NCBI GenBank assembly: GCA_035505375.1
Contig: DATJQV010000081.1
Location: forward strand, 94,596-151,422
Reading direction: 5' to 3'
Length of the DNA: 56,827 nucleotides
DNA from: a bacterium
GTDB lineage: Bacteria > Hydrothermota > Tepidihabitantia > Tepidihabitantales > Tepidihabitantaceae
The notes below the pieces were generated by a model. That model did not search any database, was not told the DNA's origin, and worked only from the letters and a program-made list of their open reading frames with translations. The translations under genes and the position numbers were made by a program. Of the stretch, positions 13,966 to 21,634 are shown piece by piece; position 1 is the first letter of the stretch; each line of letters opens with the position of its first letter.

Positions 13966-15213
13966 TTAGCTGATTCGTTCGAGGCCGTGCATGTACGGCC
14001 TCAAGACCTCGGGAACCACAACCGTACCGTCGGCCTGCTGGTTGTTCTCCAGTATCGCAACGAACACACGCGGCAGAGCGAGTGCTGAACCGTTGAGCGC
14101 GTGCGGAAAGAATGTCTTGCCGTCTCTGCCCTTCACCCGGATGCCGCCACGTTTGGTCTGGTAGTCCTCGCAGGCTGAAATCGACGATACCTCAAGCCAG
14201 CGTTCCTGGCCTGCCGCCCACGCTTCAAGGTCATAGGTTTTGGCCGACTGGAAAGCCATATCCCATGATGCAAGCCGCTTCACCCGATAGGGTAATCCGA
14301 GGTCGCGCAGCAGACTCTCTGACTCTCCTCGCATCTCTTCGAGTGCCTCGTAGCAGACACTAGGGTGGACCAGTCTGACGTTCTCGACCTTGTCAAACTG
14401 GTGGATCCGAATCATGCCCCGCACGTCTTTGCCGTACGAGCCGGCTTCGCGCCGGAAACTGGTCGTGTACGCCACGTACTTGATGGGCAGTTGCGACTCC
14501 TGCAATGTCTGCCCTCGATGGTAGCTCACGAGTTGGGGCTCCGCAGTCGGTACCAGGTACAGGTCGTCCTGGGTCTTGTACATCTCAGTCTCAAGGTGCG
14601 GCAGTTGCCCGGTCGCCTCGAGCGTGGCGGCATTGGCAAGCACGGGCGGCGAGACTTCAAGATAGCCGTGCCGTCTCGTGTTGGTGTCGAGGAAGTAGTT
14701 GATGAGCGCCCGTTCGAGCAGCGCGCCCTGCCCCCTGAAAACGACGAAACGGGACCCGGCCAGCCGGGTTGCCGCCTCAAGGTCGATGACACCCAGGGCC
14801 TCGCCAAGGTCCCAGTGCGCAAGCGGCTTGAACTCGAACTTGGGCAACTCACCCCATTGCGCCACGGTCTCCTCTTCGGCCGTGACTGACTGATGGACGA
14901 TATTCGGCAGCTGCCGGGCCAGCTCAGTTTGCTCAGCCTCGATGCGAGCGACGTCTGTGTCCAGCTTCTTCACCCGGTCGGACAATTCACGCGCCTCTGC
15001 CATCTCGGCTGCGCACTCGCGCTTCTCCTTCTTGGCCAGCCCCACTGACTCGGAGACCTGCTTCTGCCGGTGTCGCGCCTCGTCACGGTCCTGCGACAAC
15101 CGGCGACGCTCGGTGTCGAGTTCGAGTATCCGGTCAATGCTGAGCGGGCTTCGACGCAGAGCGAGGATCCGCCGCGCCTCGTCCGGGTTCTCGCGAATCA
15201 GTCTGATGTCCAT
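13966..15213 (-). CDS. serS: Seryl-tRNA synthetase
   Basis: This class II synthetase charges tRNA-Ser and is cytoplasmic. The 415-residue product has the N-terminal helical arm (about 30-100, coiled coil) that contacts the long variable arm of tRNA-Ser. Motif 2 is FRREAGSYGKDVRG (253-266) and motif 3 contains NGSALALPR with ENNQQADG. The ATG start at 15213 lies inside the end of ribE (16 bp overlap), so it is read from the ribD-ribE transcript unless an unseen internal promoter exists. Confidence 0.96.
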   Translation of the reverse strand: MDIRLIRENPDEARRILALRRSPLSIDRILELDTERRRLSQDRDEARHRQKQVSESVGLAKKEKRECAAEMAEARELSDRVKKLDTDVARIEAEQTELARQLPNIVHQSVTAEEETVAQWGELPKFEFKPLAHWDLGEALGVIDLEAATRLAGSRFVVFRGQGALLERALINYFLDTNTRRHGYLEVSPPVLANAATLEATGQLPHLETEMYKTQDDLYLVPTAEPQLVSYHRGQTLQESQLPIKYVAYTTSFRREAGSYGKDVRGMIRIHQFDKVENVRLVHPSVCYEALEEMRGESESLLRDLGLPYRVKRLASWDMAFQSAKTYDLEAWAAGQERWLEVSSISACEDYQTKRGGIRVKGRDGKTFFPHALNGSALALPRVFVAILENNQQADGTVVVPEVLRPYMHGLERIS

Positions 15214-15806
15214 TCCTTGCTCCCTGTCCCTGCATTATGTCGAACGGCTTTGACCAGCAGGTCGTATTCGATGTTGACCTTGTCGCCGGGGCGGCGCTGT
15301 TTCAGGTTGGTGTTCTCCCACGTATGGGGGATGATGTTGACCGCAAACTCGCCGAGCCGCAGGGAAGCAACGGTCAGGCTGATTCCATCAAGGCAGACCG
15401 AGCCCTTCTCGACCAGCGGACGCGCGGCACGACGGTCAGTCTCTATGGCCAGTGTCCAGTAGCCTGAATGCCGCTCGATGCGACGGACCTTCCCGACCTC
15501 GTCCACGTGCCCCTGCACGAAGTGGCCGCCGATTCTGTCTCCTGCCTGCAGCGCTCGTTCCAGGTTCACCTCATCTCCGGTCTTCAGTCTGCCCAGTGTG
15601 GTCGCGGCGAGCGTCGTAGCCACTGCCTCGACCTCGAAGCTCTGCTTATCAGCCCTGGTCACTGTCAGGCAGCAGCCGTTGACCGCCACGCTTTCACCCA
15701 GCTTCAGCTCGCCGGCGAACGCGGCCTCAATCTTGAACACGCGGTTACTCCCATGGCCCAAGGCCTGCTCGACCCGGCCAACCGTCTCAACCAACCCGGT
15801 GAACAT
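15198..15806 (-). CDS. ribE: Riboflavin synthase, alpha subunit
   Basis: The enzyme dismutates two 6,7-dimethyl-8-ribityllumazine molecules to riboflavin. It has two lumazine-binding barrels of similar sequence: residues 1-95, starting MFTGLVETVG and containing GCCLTVT, and 96-190, containing GHFVQGHVDEVG and GISLTVA. Length is 202. It overlaps ribD by 20 bp and serS by 16 bp. The other riboflavin genes (ribBA, ribH) are not in the window. Confidence 0.95.
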   Translation of the reverse strand: MFTGLVETVGRVEQALGHGSNRVFKIEAAFAGELKLGESVAVNGCCLTVTRADKQSFEVEAVATTLAATTLGRLKTGDEVNLERALQAGDRIGGHFVQGHVDEVGKVRRIERHSGYWTLAIETDRRAARPLVEKGSVCLDGISLTVASLRLGEFAVNIIPHTWENTNLKQRRPGDKVNIEYDLLVKAVRHNAGTGSKEWTSD

Positions 15807-16872
15807 AACCTACGGTGAGGAAGTCCGAGCCGATGCAACGGTGCTCGACCCGCTCGAGTTCGATGGCCCGTTTGAGTGGACGCGGGGCAACGCGCTGGCT
15901 GAATGATCTGCCCGGGCCCAGTATCTTCGGTGACTGGAACAAGTACATCTTGTCCACTACACCTGCATCCAACGCCGACGATGCCACGGCAGCGCCGCCT
16001 TCAACAAGCACGGTCTGCAATTCTCGGCGGTGCAACTCGGCCAGCACTTCGGGCCATCTCAGCAACCCGTCCTTGTCCTTGCCGACGCGCATCACGTCGA
16101 CATCCCTCGCCCAGAAACGTTCGGCTCTCAGCGCATCACGGCTGGACGTGAAGACGAGAACCGGCCCCGGCTCCCGGAAGAGCCGGCTCGTCAGAGGGAT
16201 GGCCAGCTTTGAGTCCAGAACCACGCGCACCAGTTGTTTGGGCGGGCTCACGCGGTAGGTCAGGCGCGGGTTGTCCGCAACGATGGTGTTGAGGCCGACG
16301 ACTATCGCATCCGCGCCGAGCCGCAACTCGTGACCGAAAGCGCGGGCCCGCGGTCCGGTAATCCACTGCGAACGACCGCTGCAATCGGCGACCATGCCGT
16401 CCAATGTGGCGGCGACTTTCAAGATGACGAACGGCCGGTGCTTACGCAGAAAGGTGAAATAGCCTTCGTTCAACCGCCGCGCCTCGTTCGCCATGAGGCC
16501 GACCGATGTCCTGATGCCGCAATCACGCAGGCAACGCATGCCTTTGCCATTGACCCGCGGGTTCGGGTCCAGGGTGGCGGCAACGACGCGCCTGATTCCG
16601 GCCAGTTGAACTGCGTTGGTGCAGGCCGGGGTCTTGCCCTGAAAGCAGCACGGCTCCATTGTTACATACAGGGTCGTTCCTTGGGCCCGCTTGCCGGCAT
16701 CGGCAATAGCCTCGACTTCGGCGTGCGGACCGCCGAAGCGTCGGTGCCAGCCGCGACCTACTACCCGGCCATCCCTTACGAGAACGGCGCCGACCATCGG
16801 GTTGGGCGAGACCCTGCCGCGCCCTCGCCTGGCAAGGTCCAGCGCCTCGGCCATGAACGCTGCTTCTCTCAC
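15787..16872 (-). CDS. ribD: Bifunctional riboflavin biosynthesis deaminase/reductase
   Basis: The N-terminal deaminase domain has the zinc motif HAE (50-52) and PCCFQGKTPAC (74-84). The C-terminal reductase domain starts near residue 145 (FVILKVAATLDG) and includes DAIVVGLNTI and LVEGGA. The two domains perform successive steps from the GTP-derived pyrimidine. At 361 residues it is full length. The GTG start at 16872 sits seven bases after a good -10 box, so the transcript is predicted to be leaderless and there is no room for an FMN riboswitch. Confidence 0.95.
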   Translation of the reverse strand: MREAAFMAEALDLARRGRGRVSPNPMVGAVLVRDGRVVGRGWHRRFGGPHAEVEAIADAGKRAQGTTLYVTMEPCCFQGKTPACTNAVQLAGIRRVVAATLDPNPRVNGKGMRCLRDCGIRTSVGLMANEARRLNEGYFTFLRKHRPFVILKVAATLDGMVADCSGRSQWITGPRARAFGHELRLGADAIVVGLNTIVADNPRLTYRVSPPKQLVRVVLDSKLAIPLTSRLFREPGPVLVFTSSRDALRAERFWARDVDVMRVGKDKDGLLRWPEVLAELHRRELQTVLVEGGAAVASSALDAGVVDKMYLFQSPKILGPGRSFSQRVAPRPLKRAIELERVEHRCIGSDFLTVGYVHRVG

Positions 16873-16878
16873 GCGCCT

Positions 16879-16906
16879 ATCATAGAAGCGTGTCCGATGT
16901 TGTCAA
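16879..16906 (-). promoter_or_regulatory. Promoter of ribD-ribE-serS, probably leaderless
   Basis: On the minus strand: TTGACA (16906-16901), a 16-bp spacer, TATGAT (16884-16879), six bases, then the GTG start of ribD. Confidence 0.8.
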
Positions 16907-16922
16907 GAAACCGAGTGCACCG

Positions 16923-16993
16923 CCAGGATTCAAGGGGTCGAGGATTCCCGGAGTCCAGTGCCGGACACTCGAATCCTCTAATCCTTGAGTCCT
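16923..16993. repeat. Iterated-word hairpin (AGGATTC family)
   Basis: CCAGGATTCAAGG and GAGGATTC on the left pair with GAATCCTC and CCTTGAGTCCTGG on the right, around GAGTCC/GGAC. It lies between the acyP stop and the ribD promoter, both minus strand, and could terminate acyP. Confidence 0.75.
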
Positions 16994-17013
16994 GGATTCC
17001 TGACCCCACGCGG

Positions 17014-17307
17014 CTAGCTGTAGTCTACCCGGAAATCTCTGTGTTCGCCCCGATGCTCACTCCACTCTGTCGCCACTTCGGTTACCTGCGCACCATGCGG
17101 ACCCTTGTGCAGCCGCCTGACAAGCTGCTCCAACTTCTGCCTATCACCCTCGGCCTCGACTTCAACCCGTCCATCGAACAGGTTCCGCACGCGTCCGCAC
17201 AAGCCAAGTCCAGTTGCCTCTTGAAGGACAAACCTCCGGTAGAACACGCCTTGGACCATGCCGGAAACCGTCGCATGCAGCGCCGCGGGGTTCGATTGGT
17301 CTGCCAC
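17014..17307 (-). CDS. acyP: Acylphosphatase
   Basis: This small hydrolase acts on acyl phosphates. From GTG 17307 it has 97 residues, with HATVSGMVQGVFYRRF (11-26) carrying the phosphate-binding loop and catalytic Arg24. GRVRNLFDGRVEVEAEG (38-54) carries catalytic Asn42. The longer open frame back to 17472 adds 55 residues with no similarity and crosses the promoter, so it is rejected. The start lies six bases after the -10 box, so the mRNA is predicted to be leaderless. Confidence 0.92.
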   Translation of the reverse strand: MADQSNPAALHATVSGMVQGVFYRRFVLQEATGLGLCGRVRNLFDGRVEVEAEGDRQKLEQLVRRLHKGPHGAQVTEVATEWSEHRGEHRDFRVDYS

Positions 17308-17312
17308 GAGTG

Positions 17313-17340
17313 AAGATAGGCGCGCGCAGCCTGATGTCAA
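17313..17340 (-). promoter_or_regulatory. Promoter of acyP, probably leaderless
   Basis: Minus strand TTGACA (17340-17335), a 16-bp spacer and TATCTT (17318-17313), followed five bases later by GTG 17307. Confidence 0.78.
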
Positions 17341-17473
17341 GCAAGCCTGCCCGTGTGGATAAGTGGTTTGTAACCTGGGTACAAATCGCCGGCATTGTGC
17401 GGCGAGGCCGTGAATTTCCGGTTCGGCCCTGGTGGACAAGCGGTCAACAAGCCGTGACGATTCTGCCGACAAC

Positions 17474-17501
17474 TTGACTCGCCCTGCCCCCGGTCTATAG
17501 T
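17474..17501 (+). promoter_or_regulatory. Promoter of the sorting-domain protein gene
   Basis: TTGACT, a 16-bp spacer and TATAGT. GTG 17505 is only three bases past the -10 box, upstream of the expected start of transcription near 17508. The in-frame TTG 17511 may therefore be the true leaderless start. Confidence 0.75.
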
Positions 17502-17504
17502 GAT

Positions 17505-19073
17505 GTGGCCTTGAAACTGAAGAACCGACCGCTGGTATACGCCGTCGCAGCGTGGATCGTGCTATGCGCTGTCGGCAGAGCCCAGGTAGTTGCCGAGACT
17601 GTCGGCTTCACCATCAGAGACCGGCAAATGTATGGACCGGCGGTCCGCTACATCTGCTTCGACTCCCTTTCAGGGACGCATGCGGTCTGGAAAGACAGCT
17701 ATGGCCTTGTCAGGTACAACTTCCGGCCGCGCACCGGCGGCTGGCGCTGGCCTGACGGAATCGTCGTCAATGCAGAGCCGCGCACACTGGGCTCAATGGA
17801 CGTCAACATGGTCAGGCATACCGCCATGATTGCCGCCAGTCACCTCGACTCCAACGTGCATGTCCTGACCAGGCTGGTCGACTCAGCGCCGGGAGCCGGG
17901 ACTTTCAGCGAAGATGAAGTCCGGGTCGACTGCCACTATCCGTTGATTGGCGCGAACCAGTACGGCACGCCGAAGTTCGCGGCCCTGAGCAATGACTCGC
18001 TCACCTTTCTGTCCATGCTATCGGTCGTGCCCTTCTTTCTCGGACACGTCGGTACGTTTCCGGCGTTCAACCTGGCCGGGTCGAAGCAGATCGGCCGCTA
18101 CGGTTACATCTGGGCTGAAACCGAGGACCCGGACCGTGGAACGCTTTTCCTCTGTGAGACGCCGAACAACGGCCAGAACTGGTACGCGCCGTCGCGCCTG
18201 TCCGACTCGGTCCCTTCGCCGCTGTCGCGCTCCCTGCTCTCAGGATGCGGCACGTATGACTCGACCAATATCCACTTACTGGCCGACCTGTACGACGGCA
18301 GCGACGTCCTCCATTCGCAGATCTGGCACTACACCAAGTATCCCACGCCTACCTGGCGCCTTGTCCACGAATACGCGTGTCCGCCCGGCGCTCGGATCGG
18401 CGATGACGCACTCGCCGCCGACCGGCCCAGCATCGGGATGAACCGGGCCCTGGACGAGCTCTGTGCCGTGTGGGAGCAGTTCAACCCGGACAACGTTGAC
18501 CCTTTGACCGGGCTCTGCCGCGCCGACATCTGGGCCGCCCGCACCGACATCGCGGCGACGCGCACGAATGCGGGCGACTACAACTGGGGCCCGCCCGTGC
18601 GTCTGACAGTACCGGACAGCACCAGCAAACGCTTCCCTTTCCTGAGTGAGGTCGTCAACGACACGCTGCACATCATCTACTTCGCCGACCGGGTTGCCGG
18701 GTTCTCAGAACTGGGCCAGGGCCCGCAGACTGTGAATCCCGTCATCTACCTTCGCGTGCCGGTCAACCTGTTGCCTTCCGGAGTATCGGAGAACAGGCCG
18801 ATGACCGTGCGCCGGCTCGGGCTCGGTGCCTACCCCAACCCGTTCCGGGGAACCGTGACCATCCGCCTCTCCGACTCATCATTCATCGCTCATCACTCAT
18901 CGCTTGTCCTGCGCGTCTTCGACGCCGCTGGCGGCGCAGTCCTGGAATCGCCAATCGCCAATCGCCATTCGCCATTCGCGCTTGACCTGCGGTCAATGCC
19001 GGCTGGCGTCTACTTCGTAACGGCTGGAGCAGGTCCCGACGTCCGGTCCTGCCGCATCGTGAAAACACCATGA
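17505..19073 (+). CDS. Secreted protein with type IX secretion C-terminal sorting domain
   Basis: The 522-residue protein begins with a signal peptide (LVYAVAAWIVLCAVGRAQ, about 9-26). The middle (30-420) is beta-rich with repeated Asp/Trp-containing strands, perhaps a propeller of the sialidase or exo-glycosidase kind. I cannot name it. The last ~85 residues form a Por-type sorting domain: GAYPNPFRGTVTIRL, VLRVFDAAGG, LDLRSMPAGVYFV. Two loops of that domain (18873-18907 and 18945-18979) are built from iterated-word DNA (CATCACTCATCG; GCCAATCGCCATTCGCC). It would be exported by Sec, then by type IX secretion, and attached or released at the surface. The start may be TTG 17511. Confidence 0.75.
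   Translation: MALKLKNRPLVYAVAAWIVLCAVGRAQVVAETVGFTIRDRQMYGPAVRYICFDSLSGTHAVWKDSYGLVRYNFRPRTGGWRWPDGIVVNAEPRTLGSMDVNMVRHTAMIAASHLDSNVHVLTRLVDSAPGAGTFSEDEVRVDCHYPLIGANQYGTPKFAALSNDSLTFLSMLSVVPFFLGHVGTFPAFNLAGSKQIGRYGYIWAETEDPDRGTLFLCETPNNGQNWYAPSRLSDSVPSPLSRSLLSGCGTYDSTNIHLLADLYDGSDVLHSQIWHYTKYPTPTWRLVHEYACPPGARIGDDALAADRPSIGMNRALDELCAVWEQFNPDNVDPLTGLCRADIWAARTDIAATRTNAGDYNWGPPVRLTVPDSTSKRFPFLSEVVNDTLHIIYFADRVAGFSELGQGPQTVNPVIYLRVPVNLLPSGVSENRPMTVRRLGLGAYPNPFRGTVTIRLSDSSFIAHHSSLVLRVFDAAGGAVLESPIANRHSPFALDLRSMPAGVYFVTAGAGPDVRSCRIVKTP
18873..18979. repeat. Two iterated-word insertions in the sorting domain
   Basis: 18873-18907 repeats CATCATTCATCGCTCATCA and 18945-18979 repeats AATCGCCAATCGCCATTCGC. 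Both fall in loops between conserved strands of the C-terminal domain and keep the frame. The second word also occurs at 31196-31216 and 55085-55104. Confidence 0.65.
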
Positions 19074-19084
19074 GAAGCCGAGGG

Positions 19085-19195
19085 GAAAGGAGCCATGGCA
19101 AGGTCCGGAATTGGGACTTTCCACTTTCCGCTTTACCTTCCTGCTCGGCACTTCTGACTTCTGACATCCAGCTTCTGACACCTCACTTCGCCTGA
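19085..19195. repeat. Iterated-word segment (CTTCTGACTTCTGACATCC)
   Basis: It holds GGACTTTCCACTTTCCGC and CACTTCTGACTTCTGACATC words. Bases 19159-19185 recur almost exactly at 36610-36636 in the gap before array D, so this is a dispersed family and not a local accident. Confidence 0.65.
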
Positions 19196-19203
19196 GCCGC
19201 GGA

Positions 19204-19231
19204 TTGACTGTCCGGCTATTCCTGCTATCCT
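19204..19231 (+). promoter_or_regulatory. Promoter of rpmB
   Basis: TTGACT, a 16-bp spacer and TATCCT, followed by a ~26-base leader with AAGGAGGA at 19253-19260. Confidence 0.72.
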
Positions 19232-19263
19232 CTGTGCGCATCTAACACCGCCAAGGAGGACAA

Positions 19264-19452
19264 TTGGCTAGACATTGCGAGATTTGTGGTAAAGTCGGCA
19301 TGGTCGGCTCGAACATCAGCCATGCCCATAACGTGACCAAGCGGACCTGGGAACCCAACCTGCAACGCGTACGGGCCAAGGTCGAGAACGAAAACAAGCG
19401 CATCTGGGTCTGCACGCGCTGCTTGCGCTCTGGCAAGGTCGCAAAGGCATGA
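19264..19452 (+). CDS. rpmB: 50S ribosomal protein L28
   Basis: The product has 62 residues. It starts ARHCEICGKVGMVGSNISHA and continues with HNVTKRTWEPNLQ, the conserved core of L28. Cysteines at CEIC and CTRC form a zinc-ribbon (C+ type) found in many L28 proteins. The TTG start at 19264 follows AAGGAGGA by three bases, an optimal site that compensates for the weak codon. It lies upstream of gmd with a 46-bp gap. Confidence 0.95.
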   Translation: MARHCEICGKVGMVGSNISHAHNVTKRTWEPNLQRVRAKVENENKRIWVCTRCLRSGKVAKA

Positions 19453-19498
19453 GGGACGAGGGGCACCCAACCCCTAACCCCTCTTCTGAGGAGGTTTC

Positions 19499-20449
19499 TT
19501 GAAGTGTCTCATAACCGGGATTACCGGCTTTGCCGGCAGCCACCTGGCTGAGTATCTCCTCTCCCGGGGCGACTGCGAAGTGCACGGCACTATGCGCTGG
19601 CGCTCCCGGACCGAGAACGTCGTCCATCTCGGCAACCGGATTACGAACCATGTCTGCGACATGCGCGACGCGACATCGATGTACGAACTCGTGCGCGACG
19701 TGAGGCCGGATCGGATCTACCACCTCGCGGCGCAGAGCTTCGTGCCCATGTCCTGGGTGGCGCCGGCCGAAACGATGACCACGAATGTCATCGGCCAGAC
19801 CAACATCTTCGAGGCGATCCGCGCGGTCGGCTGCCCGACCCGCGTGCAGATTGCCTGTTCCAGCGAAGAATACGGCTTGGTCCTGCCTGAAGAGACGCCG
19901 ATAAAGGAATCCAACCCGCTTCGCCCCCTGTCGCCGTACGCTGTCAGCAAAGTCGCCCAGGACCTGATGGGCTACCAGTACCACCAGAGCTACGGCATGC
20001 ACATTATCCGCACGCGAGGATTCAACCACACCGGCCCGCGTCGCGGCGACGTCTTTGTCACTTCCAACTTCGCCAAGCAGATTGTCGACATCGAGCGCGG
20101 CAAACAAGAGCCGGTGATTCACGTCGGCAACCTGAACGCGGTCCGCGACTTCACCGATGTCCGCGATACGGTAGTCGGTTACTACCTCGCACTGGAAAAG
20201 GGCAAGCCCGGCGACGTCTACAACGTGGCGACCGGCAAAGGCTACAAGATACGCGAGATGCTCGATATCCTGCTTAGCTTCTCCAAGGTCAAGATTGAGA
20301 CCCGGCCCGATCCCAAGCGAATGAGGCCGAGCGACGTCGAACTCCTGCTCGGCGACGCGACCAAGCTCCGCACAGAGACCGGATGGGAGCCAAAGTACAA
20401 GTTCGAGCAGACCATGAAAGACCTGCTCGACTATTGGCGAAGCCGCTAG
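19499..20449 (+). CDS. gmd: GDP-mannose 4,6-dehydratase
   Basis: This extended short-chain dehydrogenase makes GDP-4-dehydro-6-deoxy-D-mannose. GITGFAGSHLAEYLL (7-21) binds NADP. The catalytic segment is SSEEYG with SPYAVSK (Tyr and Lys). NHTGPRRGDVFVT and RPSDVELLLGDATKLR are specific to this family rather than to UDP-glucose epimerases. The 316-residue length fits. The TTG start follows GAGGAGG at 19489-19495. It precedes an Rmd-like reductase and a glycosyltransferase, indicating D-rhamnose or a related deoxyhexose for surface glycans. Confidence 0.85.
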   Translation: MKCLITGITGFAGSHLAEYLLSRGDCEVHGTMRWRSRTENVVHLGNRITNHVCDMRDATSMYELVRDVRPDRIYHLAAQSFVPMSWVAPAETMTTNVIGQTNIFEAIRAVGCPTRVQIACSSEEYGLVLPEETPIKESNPLRPLSPYAVSKVAQDLMGYQYHQSYGMHIIRTRGFNHTGPRRGDVFVTSNFAKQIVDIERGKQEPVIHVGNLNAVRDFTDVRDTVVGYYLALEKGKPGDVYNVATGKGYKIREMLDILLSFSKVKIETRPDPKRMRPSDVELLLGDATKLRTETGWEPKYKFEQTMKDLLDYWRSR

Positions 20450-20458
20450 CCCAGAAGT

Positions 20459-20555
20459 CCGGATAGTGCAGAAGTCAGAAATCAGAAACCAGAAGTCAGA
20501 AAGTCCGAAAACCCTGCATTCTAGTTTCTGCATTCTGATTCCTGGTTTGTCTGTC
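20459..20555. repeat. Iterated-word hairpin (CAGAAATCAGAAACC family)
   Basis: The left half repeats AGAAGTCAGAAATCAGAAAC; the right half is TTCTGCATTCTGATTCCTGG. It fills the gap between gmd and the next reductase gene. The 27278-27364 gap is built of the same words. Confidence 0.78.
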
Positions 20556-20563
20556 TCCTCTGC

Positions 20564-21493
20564 ATGAGCCGCATACTGGTCACCGGCATCGAAGGTTTCG
20601 TGGGCGGACACCTGGCCCGTCACCTCACCTCAGCCGGTCACACGGTCATCGGTCTCCACTGGGCCGATACGCAGCCCGGCCTCCCGGCTGAGCTTCACCG
20701 CGGAGACATCTGCGACTTTGACGGCACCCGATCCCTGCTTGAGGCAACCCGGCCGGACGGCATCATCCACCTTGCCGGCCTCAGTTCCGTAGCCCTGTCC
20801 GAATCACACCAGATGACAACCTACGAGGTCAACGCGCTGGGTACGCTCAAGCTCCTCGAAGCAGTCCGCCAGCTCCAGCTCAAGTGCCGCGTCGTCCTCA
20901 TCTCCTCCGCCGATGTCTACGGCCGTTCCAACGTGGGCCGTCCCCTGAGCGAGGACCTGCCATCGCTGCCGCTCAGCCCCTATGCCCTCAGCAAGCACAT
21001 GACCAGCGAGGCCGGCCTGTTCTACCACCGGGCGTTCGGACTCGATGTCGTGATTCTCAGGCCGTTCAGCCATACCGGCCCGGGCCAGGCCACGACCTTT
21101 GTCTTCCCCAAGGTAGCGAACGCCATCGCCCAGGTTGAGCACGGCAAGCGGGAGCCAGTCATCGAGATGGGCGACCTGAGCATCAGACGCGACTACACCG
21201 ACGTCCGGGACGTGGTCCGGGCCTATCTCCTCGCCCTCGAACGCTGCACGGCCGGCGAGACTTACAACGTCACGTCCGGCAAGCCGCTGGTAATCAAAGA
21301 AGGCGTGGATTACCTGTGCGGCCTTGCACGAGTACCAGTGCAGGTCAAGAGTTCGGCGGCAAAGTTCCGGCCGCACGATATCCCTCTCCTGACCGGCGAC
21401 CCCTCCAAGTTCGCCGCCGCGACCGGCTGGAAGCCCGAGATCCCCTTCACCCAGACGCTGTCCGACCTCCTCGACTATTACCGCTCCGTGTAG
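20564..21493 (+). CDS. rmd: NAD-dependent epimerase/dehydratase, GDP-6-deoxy-mannose reductase-like
   Basis: The 309-residue extended SDR has GIEGFVGGHLARHL (8-21), SSADVYG and SPYALSK (catalytic Tyr/Lys). The segment RPFSHTGPGQATTFVFPKVA followed by RRDYTDVRDVVRAY matches GDP-4-dehydro-6-deoxy-D-mannose reductases (Rmd). Together with gmd it would give GDP-D-rhamnose. An epimerase-reductase making GDP-fucose is less likely because the fucose synthase signature is not seen. The ATG start comes 114 bp after gmd, across a hairpin. Confidence 0.7.
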   Translation: MSRILVTGIEGFVGGHLARHLTSAGHTVIGLHWADTQPGLPAELHRGDICDFDGTRSLLEATRPDGIIHLAGLSSVALSESHQMTTYEVNALGTLKLLEAVRQLQLKCRVVLISSADVYGRSNVGRPLSEDLPSLPLSPYALSKHMTSEAGLFYHRAFGLDVVILRPFSHTGPGQATTFVFPKVANAIAQVEHGKREPVIEMGDLSIRRDYTDVRDVVRAYLLALERCTAGETYNVTSGKPLVIKEGVDYLCGLARVPVQVKSSAAKFRPHDIPLLTGDPSKFAAATGWKPEIPFTQTLSDLLDYYRSV

Positions 21494-21628
21494 GACACAA
21501 GTCCTAAGTCCTAATGACGAAGGACTAATCAACGCGGGAACACACAAGTCCCAGCCCGAGTCTGGCCGCAGGTCATTTCCACATTGGTCATTAGTTAGGA
21601 ATTGGGAATTGGCAATTAGTCATTCCTC
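21494..21628. repeat. Iterated-word hairpin (AAGTCCTAAGTCC / GGAATTGGGAATTGG)
   Basis: ACAAGTCCTAAGTCCTAATG on the left and GGTCATTAGTTAGGAATTGG on the right are mutually complementary, with a less ordered centre. It fills the 141-bp gap before the glycosyltransferase. Confidence 0.7.
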
Positions 21629-21634
21629 CGCATC

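Noticed and set aside
16873-16930. FMN riboswitch upstream of ribD
   Set aside because: The -10 box ends six bases before the start codon, leaving no leader to hold one.
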